Origin: Rhynchopus sp. YZ270_cl-10
Lineage: Eukaryota; Euglenozoa; Diplonemea; Diplonemida; Diplonemidae
DNA length: 64,000 nt
Direction of reading: 5' to 3'
NCBI GenBank assembly: GCA_964035575.1
Contig: OZ037865.1
Span: forward strand, 992,001 to 1,056,000
Of the stretch, positions 30,621-40,827 are shown piece after piece (positions within the stretch are counted from its first letter, which is position 1; each line of letters opens with the position of its first letter). The notes below the pieces were generated by a model. That model was given only the letters and a program-made list of their open reading frames with translations, made no database searches and had not been told where the DNA came from. Made by a program: the position numbers and the translations under genes.

Positions 30621-32365
30621 TAACATACAAGTATAACGGCCGTCACGACGGGAAAAATTTTTTTTTGTCGGGGAGGTCACGGCCGTGAAGAAATTCTGAA
30701 AAATTTAACGGCCGTGAAATTTTGCATTGATCACGGCCGTGAAATATTTCCACGCTTTTTGCTTGTTTCTTCTTTTTCGTTCGTAGACAGGGCCAACCCC
30801 CTTTCCCATCCCTCCCAAGTCATTCTTGGGGGGTAAAAGCAACATAAAAAGTGCAAAAAAAAGTCGGCCCCACTGCGATCGGGAAGCTGACGACACGAAT
30901 GAGCACTTATGGTGGTCCTGCCCTGCCTGCGATGCTATACGCTCAGATCCTAGTTTCCACTCCGTCACAACTGCTGACAGGTCGCCGTGGCCTAACTGTG
31001 TGTCGAACTGTGGAGTTATCCCTACTGCCCTGAAGGACAGTATTGATGCTACCTCCAGCGTCTGATGGGGAGCATCCTCATACACCGGTTGTCTCTGAAC
31101 AACAGCCTCCGTATCAACAATCTGCCAGTCACGCCTGGAGAAGTTTTTGGGGTGCCTCGGAGGTCTTTATACAATGCAATGTGCCCTAGTTTCGAGTACG
31201 AAACGTTTCTCCATGTATTGCACGGGAAACAATATGACAAACAGGTGCAGGGTGGTTCCGTGCTTATCATAAAACCTGGCACCTTGTGTGTCTCCCAAAG
31301 ACCAAAAAAGCGTTGTGTGAAGTTTTGAAGGAAGGAAAAATAAAACGTATCAACAATCTGCCACTCACGCCTGGAGAACAGCTCAGCTGCAACCTTTGTT
31401 CCGCCCCACTATGACTTCGACCGGATTCCACTCTCACAGGAAATGGACTTATCCAAACCATCACCTGCGTGCCCTGCTGCGCTCCTGGCTCTCCTCACTG
31501 CGCTGGTCTCCCGCTGCCCGCCCACATTTTCACCCTACTGTGAATTGTAGTTGGAGCGTGTGGCATTTCTGAGCACGTGTACGTGCTCCCGGTTCTTCAG
31601 AGTAGCATATTTCTCGTGTTTCAGCACTTGTAACCGGTTCTTGAGCAAAGTACTCTTCTCATATTTGATGGGCTTTCCGTTGTGGAGCACACCTCAATAC
31701 TGTGAGACGAACCTCATCTGTGTTGAACCATTTGCGGTGTTCTTCTCGGGCAAAGAGTAATAAGAGGTTGTGAGACGCTCGGGATGCTGCGAATTCAGTA
31801 TGCAGAACTGTAAGGCAGTGTTGAAACCAGAAGATTACAGATGGCGGGTCAGATGCTGTGTCACTTACCCCATCAGGTAGATGAGAGCCAGCACCTTCAG
31901 AGCAGTGAACACAACACACAGTGGACACAATACATGTGCCAAAAGGCAACAAAACCCTACAAGGAGTACCCAGTACCCAGCGCAGTTTTCTGTGCGATAT
32001 CACTTAACCGGTCCTCTCCTGCCCTACCCTCCTTTTCTTCAGGGGTAAAAATCAGGTGGGTTGTGGGAATAGGGGGAAATGGGTGGGGTTTGGTCTGTAC
32101 ATTCCTATCCGCGCCTATCCGCGGGGTAAAAATCAGGTGGGATGGTTCTTGAGTGGCGCCTTTTCTCGTACTTCACTGTGTGTTCCTTCAAAGACTTGTA
32201 CAATAATTTCACGGCCGTTGTTTTTTTTTAACGGCCGTGAAATTTTTGTACATAAAAAGGGCGCTTTTTTTTCACGGCCGTTTTTTTTTATTTTTCACGG
32301 CAACGACGGCAGTGGGTCGAGCATTTTTTTTTCATTTCCGTGACGTCCGTTTTACTTGTATGTTA
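30621..32365 (+). mobile_element. TIR element with TA duplication and captured LINE-like fragment
   Basis: TIR TAACATACAAGTA.AACGG.CG on both ends, flanked by TA (30619-30620 and 32366-32367), compatible with Tc1/mariner-like insertion. Subterminal ACGGCCGT/TCACGGCCGT words are repeated several times at each end. The interior holds a LINE-like coding remnant (30826-31065), two copies of a ~35-bp word (31110 and 31349) and two copies of GGTAAAAATCAGGTGGG (32044 and 32124). No transposase is recognised, so the element looks like a patchwork of captured pieces. Confidence 0.75.
30826..31065 (+). pseudogene. C-terminal fragment of a LINE-type reverse transcriptase protein (remnant)
   Basis: A 79-codon frame with CDREADDTNEHLWWSCPACD, which matches the Cys/His cluster typical of the C-terminus of non-LTR (LINE) proteins (C..D...HLWW.CP). 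A later SPWPNCVSNCGVIP fits the same kind of tail. No reverse transcriptase palm motifs are present, so only the 3' end of an element survives, inside a TIR transposon. The family-level call rests on motif memory alone. Confidence 0.45.
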
Positions 32366-32367
32366 TA

Positions 32368-34124
<1,757 letters not shown>

Positions 34125-36032
34125 GGCGTAGCAAAGCTACTTAAACAAGTTTACAGTATGTGTGTGTGTGTGTGTGTGTTTTTCTCTAAAACTGAACATC
34201 CCTATCTCCCCACCTTCCCATATCGGGTTCTCCACCCCCTAAAAAAATTGATGATTTTCATCAAAAAAAAAAAAAAATGCGTGACATTTTGCGTTTTATG
34301 AAGTGCCCATAAATGATGGAGGAAAATGTGGAAACCCGAAAAAAGGTTAACAAAACGGTGCTAGTATCATAAGAGATCCACAAAATAAAAGGGAAACGGA
34401 AATCAATATCTTCTGTTTTCGAGGAGGAAAGGGGTGTTCTTTATATTTTGAGAATACTTTTTAGATTGTGTTTTTTTTAGTGATCAATCGAGCCTCTCCT
34501 ATCTACACCCAATTCTTTTCTTTTTCCCTTTTTTCTTTTTGTTCAGCGTTTTTTTTTGTAAAGAAAAATATATGTGACTGTTGGCACGCGGTGGAGTCCG
34601 CCCATTTTGGGTGGACTCCACCGTGCAGTGGTATAAAAAAAATTAAAAAAATCAAACAAAACATTATTGTTCTGCGTTTATTTGATGCTACACGAAAACC
34701 AAGAAAACACCTATTTTTAAAAAAATAGGTGACTCAGCATAGTGAGGCTTAGGATCATCTTACTAACTATTTTCTCTCTTTTTTTTTTTTTCTTCGTTTC
34801 AGTGCCTGCGTCTGCTGTATAGCGAGACGTTCGCATTTGACAACTTCACTCTTTTTTGTTGTGCTTTCATCCGGATGGCTGGCATCGTATGTAGGTCAGT
34901 CGGAGGTGCGCATCAACACAATTTTTTTTATATATTATGTAACCGACCCTCTCCCACATGCCCAATAACACCTTGGACATCACACAAGGTGACGGCCAGT
35001 ATTGTCACTTATTTCAATGTTTCAAAACACCCCGAACAAGAAAAGAAAAATAACAGCTCGTCCCAAACAAAAGGTTTCTCTTCCTTTTATTTTCATTTTC
35101 CCCCCAACTTCCATCTCTTTATTTTCCCATTCCCCCACCCTACCCCCTTTTGTCGAAGTGGCTATCTTTCAAAAAAAAGGAATGGTGCAGGCCTGTCAAC
35201 TCCACTGAAAATAATTATCAAAAAAAAAAAGGGGGAGAAAAAAAAATGGAGCGGAAGAGTACCTGTGTACATGGGGTTGTTGCTTTGTAGGATTTTAAAG
35301 TGGTTTGTTGATACAATTATTTTAAAAATAAGACGAACGACGTCTATACCTGCAGTACAAAGGCTTCGACCAACTTTGAGTACAGAACTTTTTTTTTTTT
35401 CGTTTTTTTTTTTTGGAGCGAAGTGATTGTCGACACAACAAAAAAAAAATCAACTACGTCGTACAAAAAAGGCTTCGGCCATTATTTGAGTACAGACAGA
35501 TTAGTTACCTACCAAGGTAGGTACTTAAGTCGATTTTGTCGACACAACGGTGCAGTAAATGACTTCACTGTTGTGCAATATACAAACAAACCCTACCCTC
35601 CCTACTGTGCCTTTGTCCTCAAAGTGCGCTATTGATTTATTCATTTTGTAATCCATTACTGCACCCCTCATAATTGATGGCAGACACGGGAAAACTTCCA
35701 TTCTGCAGGTTTGAAGAACGAAGGGGTGCCTCCGTTGGAGAAGGTATTGTATTTATTATTCGTTTAAGTGCCTGCGTCCGCCGATGAAATGGTGAGGCGT
35801 TTTGCACTTTCAAAACTTCCCTTTATTTGAGGGGCTAAAAAAGCTTCGGCTTTCATCCTTTTATTTATTCTATCTAATGTTGTCTAACGGTCTGGTGCTT
35901 GGTGATGGAAGAAAACAAAGGAGGAAAAAAGGGGGGAGGGAAAAATCAAAGCCGTGTTTATTGGAGAAATACTTGAAAAAAAAAGGACAAAAAAAAGTTT
36001 ATGGATCATTGTGGAAAGTCATATTTCTTCCA
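34125..36032 (+). other. Spacer with R2, R4, R5, R8
   Basis: No gene. A strong hairpin, GGTGGAGTCC.CCCA with TGGGTGGACTCCACC, lies at 34586-34625. Then R4 (34727-34775), R5 (34800-34858), R8 part (34862-34925), R2 (35338-35450), R2 (35468-35550, stem ACCTACC/GGTAGGT) and R5 (35767-35825). Confidence 0.55.
34800..34858 (+). repeat. R5 module
   Basis: R5 consensus: CAGTGCCTGCGTCTGCCGAT, AAACGGTGAGACGTTTG, CACTTTCAACTC and a long T-tract. Other + strand copies: 2595, 35767, 50460, 50625, 56682 and probably 62640. One reverse copy sits inside the hAT element at 61505-62388 (about 61880-61935). The CGTCT/GAGACG words can pair. No known family recognised. Confidence 0.6.
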
Positions 36033-36037
36033 ATAAT

Positions 36038-36154
36038 TGGTGTGGCTGAATGGGGGGGCGCAAAAAGTGCGAAAACAGCCCTCGAAATTGGTGTGGGGTG
36101 GAAAAAAAAAAAAATGCGCAAGAAGTGCGAATCAACCCCCCTTCAGCCACACCA
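36038..36154. mobile_element. Micro-TIR element, 117 bp
   Basis: TIRs TGGTGTGGCTGAA and TTCAGCCACACCA with a perfect 5-bp TSD ATAAT (36033-36037 and 36155-36159). Two relatives lie at 36718-36764 and 57154-57220. The superfamily is unclear; a 5-bp TSD fits few families. Confidence 0.8.
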
Positions 36155-36159
36155 ATAAT

Positions 36160-36978
36160 TTTATATTTAGGTGGTCACTAAAAAAGTGCGCGCACAAAAA
36201 GTGCAAAAAAAAAAAAAAATAAATAAAAAAATCACACACACAAATCAACCCAGACAGATTATACCCCCCCTTTCCTCAGATCAAAAAAACCTCATAAATA
36301 CCCTATGCAAACCCCCCTTTCCTTACTACCTCTTCCCAACCCTTTTTTTTTTCCCTTCATCAGAAAGCTTCCCCACTCATTCTCACCCTTTTTTTCCAAC
36401 CCCCCCCTTTTTTCTCTCTCTTGTCATATTTCAGAAATAAATTGGAAAAAAATGAAAAAAAAAACAAAAAAAAAACAAACAAAACAGAAAGCAAAAAAAT
36501 GCTCCACTCCCCCCCTTTGATCTATTCAACAGTCAATACCACCCCTAGTGGTTGTATTGTGATAATTACCCTCCTTCGATGTGGTCATGAAACAAAAAGC
36601 GGTAAGGTACATCTCTATACCTTAGTATAAAAGGCTTTGGACAGCATGGAGGATCTTAGTTATCCCACCAAGATGGGTTAGACGATTTGTTATCTAGAAC
36701 AACAAAAAACACACTACTGGTGTGGCTGACGACCCCAAAATAGCACCTCCCTTCAGCCACACCAACTGCACTAGACTCTTCTACCCTTCTTCTACCTCCA
36801 GAGGATACGTTGTAATCTCATACAAAGTAACACACCCCTTCCTCTCTGACCTCTACGATATAGAGTACAAAGCAGTTTCAAAACATTTTCAACCCCTCCT
36901 CTACCCTCTCAACAATTAAACAATAAAAAACCCCATTCACCCCTACCAACCAGACTACTATGCTACAATAAAAACACA
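36160..36978 (+). other. Spacer with R2 and a micro-TIR element
   Basis: A- and C-rich sequence without a gene. R2 (36628-36705) has the hairpin CCCA/TGGG and is followed 13 bp later by the 47-bp element at 36718-36764. Confidence 0.55.
36718..36764. mobile_element. Micro-TIR element, 47 bp
   Basis: TIRs TGGTGTGGCTGA and TCAGCCACACCA with only 23 bp between. Flanks ACTAC and ACTGC match at 4 of 5 bases, a likely aged 5-bp TSD. At 47 bp it is far shorter than usual MITEs. Confidence 0.7.
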
Positions 36979-36987
36979 TTTTTTTTA

Positions 36988-38913
36988 GGGAAATAGTCAG
37001 ATTTACCCTACCCTATTTTGAAAAAGTTCAGACTTGCCCGAAATAAGTTCAGACTTGCCCTAAAAGTGTTTTTAGGGCAAGTCTGAACTTATTTCGGGCA
37101 AGTCTGAACTTATTTTTAGGGCAAACACTTTTTTTAGGGCAAGTCTGAACTTTTTTAGGGCAAGTCTGAACTTTTTTAGGGCAACCCTGCACTTATTTAT
37201 TGGGCAAGCTGGGGGCTCTTGGGTTACAGAGCCCGGCGGTCGTCGTTTTTGCGTTTCTGTTTAGGGCACGTATGGGCTATTCGCGACGAGTCCTGGTAGT
37301 GAAATGAGCAACCTATGGTATGGAGCTTTTTTTCCATGCAACTGAATTTCCTCGTGTCCAGGACACCCCACTTTCCGAGCAAAATTAAATAATGACACAA
37401 ATGGGAGGGGAAAACCCTCTGACCTTTATCATCACTCTAAAAAACTCTCAGGTACCGCACCGCAGTACCGCACCACGATCCGAGACCCGTACAGAACAGA
37501 GACCAGAAAAAAGACTTCCGCACCCAAACGCGACTCCTCATAGAACACGACGTAGTTGTAACAAAAAAAAAATACCGATTACTGCAGTAAGTACAAAGCC
37601 TTTGGGCGACATTGTACAGGTCCTACATCATGTACGTAAAATTGTCGATACAACCAAAGAAAAGCATAGTGGTGCACCCTCGGGTGTCTGCACTACTGCA
37701 ACAACTATTTCTATAGCTACAGTTTCCCCACCTCTACCTTTAACTTTTTATACGAGGATGTAATTCTCCGGGATTACTCCGCGATTGTCGTCACAACAAA
37801 AAAGTCCAGAGGACTTGTTGGTCGCCTTACTCATTTGGATCAACGGTATGTATATGCTACTCATTACAATGTTAGCCACTTCTATTGCCAGACACCGGGG
37901 CAAATAGTAAGTGCAAGAAAACTGCTTTTTGGAAACCAGGAAAACATGATGGACACTCCACTCCACGTGCGGACATGTTTGGCACTTCTGCATGCGTGCA
38001 GTATCCAAATGTGTCCCCGTGGGAACAAAGTGATAAAGATGTGTCCACTGTGTACAGGGAAAAAACTTTGCGCTCCCCCGGACAGTGCACAATTCAACCC
38101 CTTGTGGGTGGTCTTGTTGCCTTTTGGAACAACAACAATTTTTCCACGTTGTTGCATTTTGGCCAGGCATGCTCTTGAAAGCATGACAATTTGATTGCGT
38201 ATGGACAAAGCAAATAACCAAGTATGAATTCTGAGTTGAAATGTGAGAGATGTTGTGGGAAGGGGAGTTCGCTCCTTTCAACGATGACCTCGTTGTTCTT
38301 CAATAGGCATGTCTTAACCGACCACATAAATAAAATTGTGCCGGCCTCGAAGGATTCTAAGCAAACCCGCGTGGTAGCTAAACACTGACTCTCTCTCAAT
38401 TCAACAAAGAAGGAATACTTGGTAATTTGTGGAGCACCCGTGCATGAAAATTGTAAAACTTTGCGCCCCACGTTGCCCCAGAACACGGCTTCCTTTGTAA
38501 CCGGTTCTGGCCCAACGTGGACTGCCTGTTCACCCTTTCCGGGTGGCTGGTGGTTTCTGGCATCAATTTTTGGGCTCCGGCTCGGTTAGGCATTTTAGGG
38601 CAATAAAACAAGTCATACCACCATACCATGGGGCCCCAAGAGTGCCCCAGCCAAAGTGGCCTGACTTGTTGCCCTAAAATAAGTTCAGACTTACCCTAAA
38701 AATAAGTTCAGACTTGCCCTAAAAAAGTTCAGACTTGCCCTAAAAAAGTTCAGACTTGCCCTAAAAAAAGTGTTTGCCCTAAAAATAAGTTCAGACTTGC
38801 CCTAAAAACACTTTTAGGGCAAGTCTGAACTTATTTTCGGGCAAGTCTGAACTTTTTCATAGGGCAAGTCTGAACTTTTTCAAAATAGGGTAGGGTAAGT
38901 CTGACTATCTCCC
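36988..38913 (-). mobile_element. Mutator-like element, copy B (1,926 bp)
   Basis: Inverted copy of 23754-25766 with a perfect 9-bp TSD TTTTTTTTA (36979-36987 and 38914-38922). Predicted peptides agree with copy A almost throughout, so the two are close in age. It lacks about 90 bp present in A. Read on the + strand it carries an R2-like end (about 37600-37660) joined to an R1-like piece (37664-37710). Its right TSD ends two bases before the start codon of the CMGC kinase. Confidence 0.9.
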
Positions 38914-38924
38914 TTTTTTTTAAA

Positions 38925-40082
38925 ATGAACCCTGCCTCCTGTGACCGCGCGATGTCGAAGTTCAAATCGCTCATGGAGAAGTGCAGGACTGAGCAGGAGG
39001 TTGGGCGGGGTGGGTTCAGTAGTGTTTACATGGCGCACTTTGTAGCAAACCCTGGGGAGCGGATTGCGGTGAAACAGTTGCACATTGCGAATCAGGCGCA
39101 GACGGAGGTCCTGCGGGCACAGAAGCAGAAGAAGAAACAGAAGCAGGAGCACCTTGAGGACACACCACCACCACCACCCCGCCGGCATGGAGTGGATCAC
39201 TCCCTGCTCTGGGAGCTGCAGTGCCTCGACTGCCACCACCCCAACATCATCCACATCGACGCGGTCACCCTCAAGGTCCCTCCCTCCATCCTCCTTTACC
39301 TCCCGTTTCTCTCATGCGACCTTCACAAATTCATCGCCTCCTCTCTCACAGAACAAAAAGGGACGCATCTCGGATTCCCCCAAATTAACTCGATTTTCTC
39401 TCAAATTCTTATTGGAGTGGGCTTTCTTCATCGAAATGGGATTGTTCATAGGGACTTAAAACCGCAAAATGTTATGATAAATATGACCAAAAGCTCGTAT
39501 GAAGTGAAAATCATTGATTTTGGTTGGGCAAGGCACTATGCAAACCCGCTGATTCCGATGATGTCGGAAGGAACACCTGGTACAATATATTATCGCGCCC
39601 CAGAGGTTTTAATGGCAGAAACTGTTGACTACGGGCCGCCGTTTGATGTATGGTCGTTAGGGTGCATTCTGTTCGAGATGGTGTCAGGTGCATTGTTGTT
39701 CCACTTCACACCACCGTCAGAGGTGGACCGGAAGGGACCTTGCCGTGGCTGGGCTTGTGCTGTAGAGTATTATATTGCGAAGATAGGGCACCCAGGTGAC
39801 TATGCCAAAGAGTTTACCGACACATTCCCGACTGAAAATAAAGAGATGTTCGACCCCGACAGTCTCCCAGCAACGCTTCGTGATCTCGCCACGACGTTGA
39901 GGCGGCCGAAGACAACAGTACACAGCTCCTGTCTTGCGAGTGTGGTGTTGTGGGAGGTAATGGCAAAAATGTTGCATTGGGTTCCATCAAAAAGAGCAAC
40001 CTCTATCGAAGCCGGGGAACAGCTCAAGCAGGCAACCCTCCAGCATCATGCAGGGGAAAAGCGAAAGCGAGGGGCGGATTGA
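38925..40082 (+). CDS. CMGC/CDK-like serine/threonine kinase
   Basis: Single-exon, 385 aa. Kinase motifs are complete: glycine loop GRGGFSSVY (residues 28-35), Lys50 in IAVKQL, Glu97, HRDLKPQN (175-182), DFG (198-200), GTIYYRAPEV (219-228) and FDVWSLGC (240-247). The YYRAPEV activation segment and CDK-like C-lobe place it in CMGC; no PSTAIRE helix is present, and a basic Lys/Gln and poly-Pro insert (residues 66-88) sits between beta-3 and the C-helix. It should phosphorylate Ser/Thr-Pro sites; cyclin dependence cannot be judged. The C-terminus is basic (GEKRKRGAD), perhaps a nuclear signal. The ATG at 38925 lies two bases after a transposon TSD; residue 10 (38952) is an alternative start. The original 5' leader may have been displaced by the insertion. 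Confidence 0.9.
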   Translation: MNPASCDRAMSKFKSLMEKCRTEQEVGRGGFSSVYMAHFVANPGERIAVKQLHIANQAQTEVLRAQKQKKKQKQEHLEDTPPPPPRRHGVDHSLLWELQCLDCHHPNIIHIDAVTLKVPPSILLYLPFLSCDLHKFIASSLTEQKGTHLGFPQINSIFSQILIGVGFLHRNGIVHRDLKPQNVMINMTKSSYEVKIIDFGWARHYANPLIPMMSEGTPGTIYYRAPEVLMAETVDYGPPFDVWSLGCILFEMVSGALLFHFTPPSEVDRKGPCRGWACAVEYYIAKIGHPGDYAKEFTDTFPTENKEMFDPDSLPATLRDLATTLRRPKTTVHSSCLASVVLWEVMAKMLHWVPSKRATSIEAGEQLKQATLQHHAGEKRKRGAD

Positions 40083-40741
40083 GGGGAACAGAAAAAGAAA
40101 AGGTTGTCGTTCTTGGTGCTTTCGGAAGTCGGTCAACGACCTGTCGGCGACCTGTCAATATCAGGGGGTGTGTGTATAGAGTCCCTGTGTCAGCGACCTG
40201 TCAATATCGACCCCTCCCGGAGCACCAGTTCTACTCAACTTCTACAATTCTACATCTAGCCTATTGCTTTTTGAGAGGTTTGTATCTCATATGTGCATGT
40301 GCACATATGAGGTACTTCAAATTTCATTATTTTCTTGCCCCCTTTTCATCGCGTGTTTCTTGGTAGTTTTTACAAAAAAAAAATATTTGCCACTCTCTTA
40401 AGGACACGTGTACCGTCTGTAAGTAGAACAAAAGAACACTTCTCCCTCTTCATTTTTTCCCTTACACGCAGTGTGATCAGAACACCGTAATAATAGCCCA
40501 ACACATTATTTTTGGCACTGCGTTCAACGAAAAAAATATTCTTCCCTTTTCCTAGGCGCATCAAGATCTCAGGTAGCGGCATGTGAAAAGTCCGGTTTCT
40601 TATCCCCTCCTCCTCCTCCTCCTCCTCCTCCTCTCCCCTCTCCCCGAAAAACACTCTCACACCCCTACAGCTCGGGCAGGGGTGTGTGTTAACCCTTCCC
40701 CCCTCTATCCCCATATCCCCCTATCCCCTAGCCCCCATCCT
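40083..40741 (+). other. Spacer with a short tandem motif
   Basis: No gene. Near 40128-40215 the word GCGACCTGTCAATATC occurs twice, plus partial copies. A related word in the opposite orientation recurs at 49912-50022. The remainder is AT-rich then C/CT-rich, including a (CCT)n run (40605-40632). Confidence 0.6.
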
Positions 40742-40786
40742 CTGTCCCTTCTCTTTTTTCATTTTTCTTTCACACCCCTGACACAG
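40742..40786 (+). promoter_or_regulatory. Candidate leader 3' splice acceptor
   Basis: A T/C-rich tract followed by CTGACACAG ends at 40786, 41 nt before the ATG at 40828. It fits a spliced-leader or 5'UTR intron acceptor. Confidence 0.4.
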
Positions 40787-40827
40787 TTTTCATTTTGCAT
40801 CGCTCTTCTCTCGAAGAATCTTTCAAT

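Noticed and set aside
40795-40827. Upstream extension of the docking-domain kinase from 40795
   Set aside because: It begins at TTG; the first ATG in frame is at 40828.
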